Positions 40,213 through 48,620 of a stretch of DNA of 64,000 nt are shown piece by piece. A program made the translations under genes and the position numbers. The notes below the pieces were generated by a model. The model worked only from the letters and a program-made list of their open reading frames with translations, made no database searches and was not told the DNA's origin. Every line of letters begins with the position of its first letter. The stretch's first letter is position 1. Source of the stretch: an uncultured Pseudomonadales bacterium (lineage in GTDB: Bacteria; Pseudomonadota; Gammaproteobacteria; Pseudomonadales; Cellvibrionaceae); NCBI GenBank assembly GCA_947487765.1, contig CANKXO010000008.1, positions 80,153-144,152 on the forward strand. The letters are read 5' to 3'.

Positions 40213-41274
40213 TCACTTAAACCCGAGTTTCTTTAATTTTTTTGACGGAATAGTTTCTTCATTTTTATTTTTCGAATGAGCACTTGTTTTTGTATTGTTA
40301 TTAGATAATATCTCGTCAATAAAAAAGACAGATTGCTCTGTCAGCTGATAAATATCATCTTTTTTAGTTGGTAAGGCACTGGGGGTATGGCTAAATTCTC
40401 TTTCTTCCATTCGTTTTGTTAAGGTTTTAGTTAATTCAAAATAGCTAACTTTTTTGTCCTTATTTAAATCAGCGATTTCTGGTTGATAAAGATATTCGAG
40501 TAACGTGTTAGTAAAAGCACCATGCGGCTTATTGTCGATTGTTGGTATTTTATGCAGAAACCTTAATGGGATATCCTGAGCTTTTTCGTGCTCGCTAGCA
40601 GCACTTAAATAAAAAATATTATTATAAGGGTACTCTTCATTATCATCATTTGAGTTCTGAAGAGGGTTTTCCTTGAACTCAAGGTCAGGTGATTTATCTT
40701 CGACCATTTGACCCAGTGGAATAAAACGGGTGGGTAGTTCGTTGGGTTTATTAACGGCTCTTATGGTGTTGCCTGAATAGCAAGCATCAATGGTAACAAA
40801 TAAATGCCTCCCTCCTTGGTCGAGTTTGGTAAATCGAGGTTTTAAATCGTCTCTGCCCTTAATTAATTTTTTCATTAACTCAGCTTTTGTTTTTAAGCCA
40901 TGAACATCATAGGGAATTAATGCACCACTAGTATTAGGAAGTGGTGCTTGAATGCTAGTATCGTGAACGCTGGTTCCATGCCCACTGTAGTAAATGAAAA
41001 CGTTATCACCCTGATTAGTTTTATCATAGATTGAATCTAGAGAGGCTAAAATATTTTCTCTAGTGGCCTGTTGGTCAATCAATGTCGTTATATTTTCAGA
41101 ATCGAATCCCCATTTTGTATTCAGTACCTCTTCTATTGCGTTAGCATCATTTTTAGGGCCTTCTAGTGGCTGAAAAGGATAATGCCCAATGCCAATGATA
41201 AGCGCATGGTTTTCAGCGAAACAAGAACTAGCAAATATAATATAAGATATCAAAGAGATCGCTTTTTTCATCAT
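40213..41274 (-). CDS. Exported caspase-family (C14) protease with EF-hand-like loop
   Basis: A 353-residue metacaspase-like protein. The signal peptide ends near SSCFA (residue 20). The p20 region follows, with catalytic His99 in YYSGHG and Cys165 in TIDACYSG, so both catalytic residues are present. Residues 269-280 (DLNKDKKVSYFE) match a 12-residue EF-hand loop at positions 1, 3, 5, 8, 9 and 12, which suggests direct calcium binding. The C-terminal tail is Lys-rich. The gene is convergent with the TPR-CHAT gene, 126 bases apart. Two families of caspase-like proteases side by side suggest a proteolytic cascade. Confidence 0.85.
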   Translation of the reverse strand: MMKKAISLISYIIFASSCFAENHALIIGIGHYPFQPLEGPKNDANAIEEVLNTKWGFDSENITTLIDQQATRENILASLDSIYDKTNQGDNVFIYYSGHGTSVHDTSIQAPLPNTSGALIPYDVHGLKTKAELMKKLIKGRDDLKPRFTKLDQGGRHLFVTIDACYSGNTIRAVNKPNELPTRFIPLGQMVEDKSPDLEFKENPLQNSNDDNEEYPYNNIFYLSAASEHEKAQDIPLRFLHKIPTIDNKPHGAFTNTLLEYLYQPEIADLNKDKKVSYFELTKTLTKRMEEREFSHTPSALPTKKDDIYQLTEQSVFFIDEILSNNNTKTSAHSKNKNEETIPSKKLKKLGFK

Positions 41275-41364
41275 GGGATTGTTTCTCAGAAAGGAACCTC
41301 CATAGCTTTTAAGTATTAATTTATTTTCTGTAATAGTTTAATTCTTGTTTTTTTAGAGGTATCG

Positions 41365-41460
41365 ATGAAATATAACTGTTTTAGATGGACAAAATATCGT
41401 GATGGGATGATAAGTTGGCCAATTATCAATGATCTTCGCGAGTTAATAGAAGAAAGTTAA
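41365..41460 (+). CDS. Possible 31-residue protein or gene remnant
   Basis: A short frame, MKYNCFRWTKYRDGMISW and then PIINDLRELIEES, with a good ribosome site (AGAGG five bases before the ATG). I do not recognise it. It may be a real microprotein or the stub of a lost gene in the 321-base gap between the caspase and the diguanylate cyclase. Nothing else is visible in that gap. Confidence 0.25.
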   Translation: MKYNCFRWTKYRDGMISWPIINDLRELIEES

Positions 41461-41595
41461 GTTCTTTAATTAGTACGCAAGTGTAAGGGGAAGGCTTTTC
41501 ACAGCTTAACTTTATCGAAAATGCTGTATTTGGCGCTATTTCTTATTTTCTATCTATACTGTAAACGATACCTTAATTTTTGCGCCGAAATATAG

Positions 41596-42924
41596 ATGAC
41601 CATTGACCATGCATTGATTATTGATGCTTCTAAAACCACTCAAGCTATTAATGGTAGTTTATTAAGTGCTGTGGATATAGAGTTCGATATTGCGGCGAAT
41701 GAAGAAGATGTATGGAAATTGATAAAAGGTAGAGCATCACCCTATGACCTTATTTTGGTTTCAAGAGCTTCTTTAGGTCGAGAGCTACGTATATTTGTTT
41801 CTAGTTTAAGAGCATTGCCTGGGTGCTCATCCGTTCCTTTAATACTATTAATTAATGATAAGGGAGAAGATCATGACATCGAGTCTCTCTATGCCATTGG
41901 TTTTACCCAAGTTTTTAGTCGTAAAGAATTTGATCATTTAAAGGGCTATATCGAGCAAGCACAGGGACGCGATACATTTGAAAAAAACCGTCAAAATAAA
42001 GTGGTTATTATTGAAGATGATCTGTCACAGCAATTAACCGTGCAGGCTATTCTTGAAGAAAATCATTGTGAATGTTTCTGTTTTGAATCAGCCGAAGATG
42101 CCCTTAGGCAAGCCAAAACTATCCAACCCCATGTTATTACTTGTGACTTTTTTCTTGAAGGAAAAATGACCGCACTTGATTTAATATTACAAGTAAAAAA
42201 TGAAGGGCACCCATGGCAACATGTCCCGATTATTGTCATGACTGGGCTCGATGATCCCACGCGTAAATATGAGCTCGTTCGTTCTGGTGCAAACGACTAC
42301 ATTGCTAAGCCTATTGATCCTTTGGATCTTTCAGTTCGAGTGGAAAACCTGGTTCGTTACAAGCATTTGCTGGATACTGTTGAAGCGCAAAAAAAAGAAA
42401 TGCAGTTTCTGGCAATGCATGATCAATTAACAGGGCTTTATAATCGTCATTTTGTCGCAGAGCAGGTGTTAATCAGTATTAGTGAAGCTAAGCGCCACCA
42501 AAAGGATTACTCTATTGTGCTTCTTGATATTGATTTTTTTAAGCAAGTCAATGATCAACATGGGCATGATATTGGAGACGTAGTATTAAAAGAAGTTGGC
42601 TTATTCTTGCAACAGCATATAAGGGGTGATGACGTTGTTGCTCGTATGGGAGGAGAAGAATTTATTCTATTACTCAATCACTGTAATAAGGCAGATGCTA
42701 TGGAAAAAGCAGAGCTATTGAGAAGTAAGCTGCAATTGTTGAATCCAGCAGATCTAAAGGTAACGGCGAGCTTTGGTGTTGCTCAATTGAATAACGAGTT
42801 GGATAATTTTAATAAACTATTCAAAGCTGCTGATTTGGCTGTTTATCGTGCAAAAGAGCTAGGCAGAAATCGAGTTGAGTCAATGTCTACCAGTATTAGT
42901 GCTTCTCGGTTAACTCAATCTTAA
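41596..42924 (+). CDS. REC-REC-GGDEF diguanylate cyclase
   Basis: A 442-residue response-regulator cyclase that should make c-di-GMP. The first receiver (1-125) lacks its phosphorylation Asp (LILVSRASLG at about 52-61) and is degenerate. The second (134-260) is complete, with EDD at 140-142, Asp184 in TCDFFL and Lys238 in AKPID. The GGDEF domain follows, with active-site GGEEF at 352-356 and an RxxD inhibitory site (Arg343, Asp346) five residues before it. The cyclase is therefore probably phosphorylation-controlled and product-inhibited. It begins a signalling cluster that runs to 45528. Confidence 0.92.
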   Translation: MTIDHALIIDASKTTQAINGSLLSAVDIEFDIAANEEDVWKLIKGRASPYDLILVSRASLGRELRIFVSSLRALPGCSSVPLILLINDKGEDHDIESLYAIGFTQVFSRKEFDHLKGYIEQAQGRDTFEKNRQNKVVIIEDDLSQQLTVQAILEENHCECFCFESAEDALRQAKTIQPHVITCDFFLEGKMTALDLILQVKNEGHPWQHVPIIVMTGLDDPTRKYELVRSGANDYIAKPIDPLDLSVRVENLVRYKHLLDTVEAQKKEMQFLAMHDQLTGLYNRHFVAEQVLISISEAKRHQKDYSIVLLDIDFFKQVNDQHGHDIGDVVLKEVGLFLQQHIRGDDVVARMGGEEFILLLNHCNKADAMEKAELLRSKLQLLNPADLKVTASFGVAQLNNELDNFNKLFKAADLAVYRAKELGRNRVESMSTSISASRLTQS

Positions 42925-43141
42925 CCTTCTTATTCCCTATAAGCTTTTGATTTTTTTAGGGTTATTTTTTGTAAATACCCATTATAAACTGTTGTCTTTT
43001 GTGCCATTCTATTCGGATAACTTTGTTTTTTCGTAAAAACTTCTATGCTAATAGAATAGAGTTAAGTTTAGTGAAATAAGTGTTTTGCTAAGTATTGAGT
43101 CGTAATATTTTTATGGTGTAAGGTTTAAATAAAGACTGGTT

Positions 43142-44596
43142 ATGAAGGCAGCCTCAGAGAAAAAAGTTCTAATTATCGAAGATTCTCTAACTTTCGCGAA
43201 TATGATTTCGTCATCCATTACTAGCAAATATAGTTTTTGTGTCGATGTGGCGGGTAACTATGCTGATGCACAGCGTTTATTAAGCGAACAAAGGGATCAG
43301 TATTTTGTTGCGATTGTTGATATCGACTTACCTGATGCCCATAAGGGTGAAGCCGTAGATCTTACAATCGATGCTGAGATACCAACATTGGTTTTCTCGG
43401 GGTCGACAAACAGTGGTGATCATCAAGGTTTTTGGTCCAAAGGGATTGCAGATTATGTCAATAAGCGGGGTACCTATGGCTTAGAATATGTTATTTGGAT
43501 GACAAATCGTATCTTCAATAACCCTAATGTAAAAGTACTAATTGTTGATGATGATATTGTTATTCGAACATCCACTGAATTTATTCTAAAACTCCATTGT
43601 TATGATGTCATATGTGCTTCATCTGGAGAAGAGGCATTGGAAACGTTAAAAGAAAATCCAGATATTAAAATTTGTCTGATGGATTGCTATATGGGTGGCA
43701 TGACGGGAATAGATACGGCAGCTAAAATGCGCTTGACGCATGGCCGTGATGAACTGGAGATTATTGGTGTATCTGCACAGAATAATAAATCGTTGTCTGT
43801 ACAATTTATTAAGTCTGGCGCGAGTGATTTTTTGCTTAAGCCCTTTCTTCCAGAAGAAATACTATGCCGTGTTAATCATGCAGCAGAAAGGTTAGAAACC
43901 TATGTAAAATTAAAAGAGCTGAATGAGCTTAAAAATCAAATGTTAGGTACTGCTGCCCATGATATTCGCGGTCCAATTGCTGCCATAAAAACAGCAATGG
44001 AACTGATTAATCGAGGAAAAGTCTCTGAAACTCAAAAAGAATCCCTGTTGAAAATGATCCAAAATAATAGTAACGATACGTTGGAGTTACTAGAAAGTTT
44101 ATTAGATGTATCGGCTATTGAAAGCGGTAATATTAATTTAAATGTTGAGGATACTGATTTAAGTGCTTTAGTCAGAGAGCGCGTTGAACTCTACGAAGGG
44201 CAAGCAAACAATAAATCAATTTTGCTTAATGGGGATATCGAACAAGGTATTAGTAAACCTGTTGATCGCATAAAAATTAAAGAAGTGGTCGATAATCTAG
44301 TTACTAATGCGATTAAATTTTCTCCCTTGGAGTCTAAGGTTGATATTTTACTCAATACTGAAGATAAAAAAATACAATTAACGGTATCAGACTCTGGCCT
44401 AGGTATCCCTGATGATGAGCAAGACAAGCTGTTTATGCCTTTTTCAACCTTGAGTTCTAAGTCGACGGGAGGGGAGAAACAAACCGGCTTAGGTTTAGCG
44501 ATTGTAAAAAATATTGTTGATGCTCATGAGGGGCATATCTTTTACCGCAATCAAGATAATGGTGGAGCAAGTTTTTGCGTAGAGTTACCTTTGTAA
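43142..44596 (+). CDS. REC-REC-histidine kinase
   Basis: A soluble hybrid of 484 residues with no membrane segment. Receiver 1 (5-120) has Asp60 in IVDIDLP, and receiver 2 (130-250) has Asp181 in LMDCYMGG with Lys233 in LLKPF. The HisKA domain carries His273 in AAHDIRGPI, followed by an ATPase domain (VDNLVTNAIKFSP, DSGLGIPDDE, TGLGLAIVKNIVDAHEG). Receivers in front of the kinase point to a relay in which other kinases control this one. Probable targets include the second receiver of the neighbouring cyclase or the CheY-like protein at 45100. Confidence 0.92.
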   Translation: MKAASEKKVLIIEDSLTFANMISSSITSKYSFCVDVAGNYADAQRLLSEQRDQYFVAIVDIDLPDAHKGEAVDLTIDAEIPTLVFSGSTNSGDHQGFWSKGIADYVNKRGTYGLEYVIWMTNRIFNNPNVKVLIVDDDIVIRTSTEFILKLHCYDVICASSGEEALETLKENPDIKICLMDCYMGGMTGIDTAAKMRLTHGRDELEIIGVSAQNNKSLSVQFIKSGASDFLLKPFLPEEILCRVNHAAERLETYVKLKELNELKNQMLGTAAHDIRGPIAAIKTAMELINRGKVSETQKESLLKMIQNNSNDTLELLESLLDVSAIESGNINLNVEDTDLSALVRERVELYEGQANNKSILLNGDIEQGISKPVDRIKIKEVVDNLVTNAIKFSPLESKVDILLNTEDKKIQLTVSDSGLGIPDDEQDKLFMPFSTLSSKSTGGEKQTGLGLAIVKNIVDAHEGHIFYRNQDNGGASFCVELPL

Positions 44597-44640
44597 CTTC
44601 TTTGCTTGATAAAAGTTCTAATCAGATTTAATTATTGGGT

Positions 44641-45078
44641 TTAAGGATAGTTTTTATCAATTGCCGTTTTAATATCTTGTTGCAAACTGAAAACAGGACT
44701 GACAATTAACCCTTCACAATATTTATGTAATTCTGATATGGCACGTGTATCAAATGGGTTAGCCATCGCAATAGTGATGCCTGCTCCCATACTATATAGA
44801 GGGATAACACATAATTTTTGGGCAACTTCTTTGGGAACTTTTTCCAGAGCTTCAGGTTGAAATAATGTTTGCTTCATATCAACAAAAGAGCAGTTGACGC
44901 TGTCTGCTATATACTTCCCCAACTCATGGCTGTTAAACCATCCTTCCTTAACCAGAATATCTGAAAATTTTCCGACATCGCGGGATGCTTCACCGATAAT
45001 ACGCTTAATATCATCCGGAGGAATGTTGGCCTGTGTACGGCAGTGATCGATAAAGTCTTTAGATATAGATAATTTCAA
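44641..45078 (-). CDS. Stand-alone GspE_N (MshEN-like) domain protein
   Basis: A 145-residue protein made only of the domain found at the N-terminus of type II secretion and MSHA pilus ATPases (KFSDILVKEGWFNSHELGKYIAD then GITIAMANPFDTRAIS). MshEN domains bind c-di-GMP through paired RLGxxL motifs; here the first motif reads DVGKFSDIL, so binding may be weakened or lost. It is encoded just downstream of a CheY-like gene on the same strand. I infer a small output or adaptor protein in the c-di-GMP cluster. Confidence 0.75.
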   Translation of the reverse strand: MKLSISKDFIDHCRTQANIPPDDIKRIIGEASRDVGKFSDILVKEGWFNSHELGKYIADSVNCSFVDMKQTLFQPEALEKVPKEVAQKLCVIPLYSMGAGITIAMANPFDTRAISELHKYCEGLIVSPVFSLQQDIKTAIDKNYP

Positions 45079-45099
45079 TGCAAAATACTCAGAAATTTA

Positions 45100-45528
45100 T
45101 TATTGTTTTGACTTTTTTTTAGGCTTAAATTTTTGCCAAGTTTCCTTAATCGTTCCCTGAATTTTATCGACACCATTGCCTTTGAGTATGTAGTTTTTGG
45201 CCCCTCGTTGTATACACTTCATAATGACAGTCTTATCATTAACAGATGTCAACATAATAATAATAGTTTTATAGTTGATGTCTAAAATCTGAGTAATAAT
45301 ACTGTCACCGGTTTCACCTGGCATATTAATGTCCAGAAAAACCATATCCGGACGTTCACTGCTGCATAAATCAAGAGCTTGTAAACCGTTTTCAGCTTCT
45401 GCTACTACTTCATACTTTAATTCATTAAGAATTAATTTAATCATGTCGCGCATGTATTTCTCGTCATCTACGAGCAATACTCTTGGCGTCTTTTCTGAAT
45501 TGTCGAGTTTTGCTGTCTGCATTATCAA
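45100..45528 (-). CDS. CheY-like single-domain response regulator
   Basis: A receiver of 142 residues: DDEKYMRD acidic pocket, phosphorylation Asp in MVFLDINMPG (about residue 66), switch Thr in IIIMLTSVND and Lys in NYILKGNG. A Lys-rich tail (KPKKKSKQ) follows. There is no output domain, so it must act through a partner, probably the GspE_N-domain protein 21 bases downstream. Confidence 0.9.
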   Translation of the reverse strand: MIMQTAKLDNSEKTPRVLLVDDEKYMRDMIKLILNELKYEVVAEAENGLQALDLCSSERPDMVFLDINMPGETGDSIITQILDINYKTIIIMLTSVNDKTVIMKCIQRGAKNYILKGNGVDKIQGTIKETWQKFKPKKKSKQ

Positions 45529-45717
45529 ATACCTAAATTACCTATAAGAAAAGCTGCAAGAATTGGCCTCTTAAAAAGTATAGTCAAAATTATTCTATGT
45601 ACCATCGATGTCGTAATAGAATAGGTATATTTGCTAAATAAGTAGTGATAGACGCGACTTTTCTTTATTGAGTAAAATCCAGTGTGTAGTTGGTTGATTT
45701 TTAGGGTAGTGAAATAA

Positions 45718-46215
45718 ATGCATAATAATGAAGTTGTATTGGCCACTGAGTTAGGCCAACAATTGATCAGGCGGCGTTGGAAGGTTACAACAGCGGAATC
45801 ATGTACTGGGGGTGGCGTGGCCCAGGCAATTACCGCAATTGCGGGGAGCTCGCAATGGTTTGAGCAAGGGTTTGTCACCTACAGCAATAAAGCCAAGGAG
45901 GAGCAGCTTAATGTAAGTAAGAAGTTATTGCTTGAGCAAGGCGCTGTTAGTGGGGCTGTCGTTGTGGCAATGGCTAAGGGTGCATTAAAAAGGGCTAATG
46001 CGGATATTGCTGTTGCTATCAGTGGTGTAGCTGGGCCTGATGGCGGTACTGCCGAAAAGCCTGTAGGTACAGTGTGGATTGCCTGGGCAACCCGAAGTGG
46101 CAAATATTTTAGTCACTTACACCAATTATCGGGTAACCGTGCAACCGTAAGGCAGCAAGCTGTAACGGAGTCCTTAAAAGGGTTAAACCTCCTGCTGAAA
46201 GAAAATACTGTATAA
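45718..46215 (+). CDS. pncC: Nicotinamide-nucleotide amidohydrolase PncC (CinA C-terminal domain)
   Basis: Deamidates nicotinamide mononucleotide to nicotinate mononucleotide in the pyridine nucleotide salvage cycle. The 165-residue protein has the family motifs TTAESCTGGGVAQAIT, the conserved VTYSNKAK segment and AVAISGVAGPDGGTAEKPVGTVW (shown here up to recognised landmarks). Only the CinA C-terminal half is present, as in many gammaproteobacteria. It precedes recA, the arrangement found in pseudomonads and enterobacteria. Confidence 0.94.
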   Translation: MHNNEVVLATELGQQLIRRRWKVTTAESCTGGGVAQAITAIAGSSQWFEQGFVTYSNKAKEEQLNVSKKLLLEQGAVSGAVVVAMAKGALKRANADIAVAISGVAGPDGGTAEKPVGTVWIAWATRSGKYFSHLHQLSGNRATVRQQAVTESLKGLNLLLKENTV

Positions 46216-46223
46216 AATCATAG

Positions 46224-46243
46224 TACTGTTTGCTCATACAGTA
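46224..46243 (+). promoter_or_regulatory. SOS box (LexA operator) upstream of recA
   Basis: TACTGTTTGCTCATACAGTA contains the full CTGT-N8-ACAG LexA consensus (46226-46241) with AT flanks. It lies about 107 bases before the recA start, consistent with DNA-damage control of recA and recX. Confidence 0.9.
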
Positions 46244-46350
46244 TTTTTGATGTATAGTTTTATCCATTCCAGTGTGAATGATATCAAGACAGTCTATTTG
46301 GTATTACACTAGCAAATTATTAAGACATCACATCAACGATCGAGGTGAAC

Positions 46351-47388
46351 ATGGATTCCAATAAAGATAAAGCGTTACAGGCAGCATTGACTCAAATTGA
46401 GCGCCAATTCGGTAAAGGTACCGTTATGCGCATGGGTGATCGCGAGCATGTAAAGATCCCCGCGATCTCTACTGGCTCACTTGGTTTAGATGTTGCCCTT
46501 GGTATAGGGGGCCTCCCTCGAGGCCGTATTGTTGAAATCTATGGTCCGGAATCTTCAGGTAAAACGACATTGACTTTGCAAGTTATTGCTGAAGCACAAA
46601 AAACAGGCGGAACCTGTGCTTTTATTGATGCTGAACATGCACTTGATCCAATCTATGCTGAAAAATTAGGTGTTAATGTTGATGATCTAATTATTTCGCA
46701 GCCCGATACTGGCGAACAGGCACTGGAAGTGTCTGACATGTTAGTGCGTTCAGGTGCTGTTGATGTTTTAGTTGTGGATTCTGTTGCCGCGCTGACACCA
46801 AAAGCTGAGATTGAAGGTGATATGGGCGATCATCATGTGGGCTTACAAGCCCGTTTAATGTCTCAGGCGTTACGTAAAATTACCGGTAATATCAAAAATG
46901 CCAACTGTCTGGTGATCTTTATTAACCAAATTCGTATGAAAATTGGTGTGATGTTTGGAAACCCTGAAACAACTACCGGTGGTAATGCTCTGAAATTTTA
47001 TTCTTCAGTGCGTCTTGATATACGGCGCATCGGTGCTGTTAAAGATGGTGATGAGGTAATTGGTTCTGAAACTCGAGTTAAAGTTGTTAAAAATAAAGTA
47101 GCGCCACCATTTAAGCAAACAGAATTTCAGATTATGTATGGAGAGGGGATTAACCTCTTAGGTGAAATCATTGATCAGGGTGTGAAACTGGAAATGATCG
47201 ATAAAGCTGGTGCATGGTATAGCTATAAAGGTGAAAAGATTGGACAGGGCAAAAACAACGTCGTCAAATTTTTACAAGAAAGAACAGAAATTGCTCAGGA
47301 GCTAGAGTTGGCCATTCGTGATAAGTTATTACCGAGTGATAGTTCTACAGAAAATGACAATATTGTCGATATGGTAACGGATGGCTAA
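46351..47388 (+). CDS. recA: Recombinase RecA
   Basis: Forms the presynaptic filament on single-stranded DNA and acts as LexA co-protease. The Walker A loop GPESSGKTT lies near residues 65-73, with FIDAEHALD and the L1/L2 DNA-binding loops ([15 protein letters not shown] and the [15 protein letters not shown] region). The length is 345 residues. ATG 46351 has the GAGGT ribosome site four bases upstream; the in-frame GTG at 46345 overlaps that site and is rejected. Confidence 0.98.
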   Translation: MDSNKDKALQAALTQIERQFGKGTVMRMGDREHVKIPAISTGSLGLDVALGIGGLPRGRIVEIYGPESSGKTTLTLQVIAEAQKTGGTCAFIDAEHALDPIYAEKLGVNVDDLIISQPDTGEQALEVSDMLVRSGAVDVLVVDSVAALTPKAEIEGDMGDHHVGLQARLMSQALRKITGNIKNANCLVIFINQIRMKIGVMFGNPETTTGGNALKFYSSVRLDIRRIGAVKDGDEVIGSETRVKVVKNKVAPPFKQTEFQIMYGEGINLLGEIIDQGVKLEMIDKAGAWYSYKGEKIGQGKNNVVKFLQERTEIAQELELAIRDKLLPSDSSTENDNIVDMVTDG

Positions 47389-47944
47389 TGCTATGTTTTC
47401 AGATGATATGACCAGTAATGATAGTGAGGCGCCCAGCTCGTCTGAGCAGCATGTACAAGCAGCTACTGCTTATAATGTTGATCAAGTGAAGAGCGTTGAC
47501 CAGATTAAAAATAATGCATTACGTTATCTTGCGCGAAGGGAATATTCTCGATTGGAGTTATATCAGAAGCTAGTAACTAAAGGGTTTCAGTCTGTTGAAA
47601 TTAATCAAGTGCTTGATCATTTACAGACTGAGAGCTATCAAAGTGATGAACGGTTTGCAGAAATGTATATCCGTTCACGTATTAACTCAGGTGATGGCCC
47701 TTTCAAAATTAAGATATCGTTACGAGCTAAAGGAATCTGTGACAGTTTAGCGCTAGCCGTTTTTGATAAATTAAATGTTGACTGGTTTGATCGCGCTCAA
47801 ACGGTTAAATGCAAACGCTTTGGTGAATTACCTGCAGAAGATATTACAGAAACTGCTAAACAAGTGCGCTATTTGAAAAACAAAGGTTTTTATCAAGACC
47901 ATATCAATGCAGTGGTTAATCAATCTAAAGCCATTGTGCTTTGA
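47381..47944 (+). CDS. recX: RecA regulator RecX
   Basis: Inhibits RecA filament growth. The 187-residue protein shows the three-helix RecX repeats: [26 protein letters not shown], then [33 protein letters not shown] (landmarks only). An unusually acidic N-terminal extension of about 45 residues precedes the conserved part. The ATG overlaps the recA stop codon by eight bases, so translation is coupled. Confidence 0.93.
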   Translation: MANAMFSDDMTSNDSEAPSSSEQHVQAATAYNVDQVKSVDQIKNNALRYLARREYSRLELYQKLVTKGFQSVEINQVLDHLQTESYQSDERFAEMYIRSRINSGDGPFKIKISLRAKGICDSLALAVFDKLNVDWFDRAQTVKCKRFGELPAEDITETAKQVRYLKNKGFYQDHINAVVNQSKAIVL

Positions 47945-47967
47945 GAGCAAACTCAGAAGTTAATTTT

Positions 47968-48564
47968 TTATAATTTTTCCAGTAATAAAAATGTAGTCTT
48001 ATTTGAATGGGAATCCTGTAATTCCTTGCTGATTATATCTAAGTCATATATTTCAGCCATATAAGGGTTGCTTAACGTTGCTATATTTTTTCCAAGTCCA
48101 CCCGCTGAAATTGTATCCGCAATTTTTGCAGGATCAGAAAAATCTCCTTGTCCTTCGATTAACTCAACTCCACTAAAATGCTTATTTAAATTATGTTGAC
48201 ATTGCTTTAGCGCTTGAGGATGGCTAATGATTGTTGTTATTGCATCAATAGCTGAAGATTTATGGGCCATTAAGCAGTGCGTCACAGGGATTTCATAAGT
48301 GGCAACAACACTGATGCCATGCCCGGCTGTCAATAAATCTGCAATTGATTCCATACTTTCATTGACATAACCACCTACAGAATTTCTGATAGCTAATTGC
48401 CCATATTTAATACTTCCGGATATTAAATGATTAACAACATTGGAACTGCTAAATAGGTATTTGACATCAATGTTATCTTTACACCATTTATTTACATTAG
48501 CAGATAAAGCAACTTCATTGTAACTTCCTCTACCTCCCTGTATTCCTACAATAGTTTTCTTCAT
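47968..48564 (-). CDS. Stand-alone prephenate dehydratase domain protein
   Basis: A 198-residue protein with the PDT domain only: GIQGGRGSYNEVAL at the N-terminus, LAIRNSVGGYVNESMESI, ISHPQALKQC (the conserved substrate-loop segment) and HSNKTTFLLLEKL. The expected catalytic Thr region (KTTF) is present. It lacks both the chorismate mutase and the ACT regulatory domains of normal PheA. It would convert prephenate to phenylpyruvate without feedback control if active. It lies 56 bases downstream of the TRAP permease gene on the same strand, which suggests a shared operon and perhaps a link to aromatic compounds. Confidence 0.8.
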   Translation of the reverse strand: MKKTIVGIQGGRGSYNEVALSANVNKWCKDNIDVKYLFSSSNVVNHLISGSIKYGQLAIRNSVGGYVNESMESIADLLTAGHGISVVATYEIPVTHCLMAHKSSAIDAITTIISHPQALKQCQHNLNKHFSGVELIEGQGDFSDPAKIADTISAGGLGKNIATLSNPYMAEIYDLDIISKELQDSHSNKTTFLLLEKL

Positions 48565-48620
48565 TGGTTATCTAACTGTTAAATAAATGGTAAATGTTTG
48601 ATGTAGTAATTTTATGGGAA

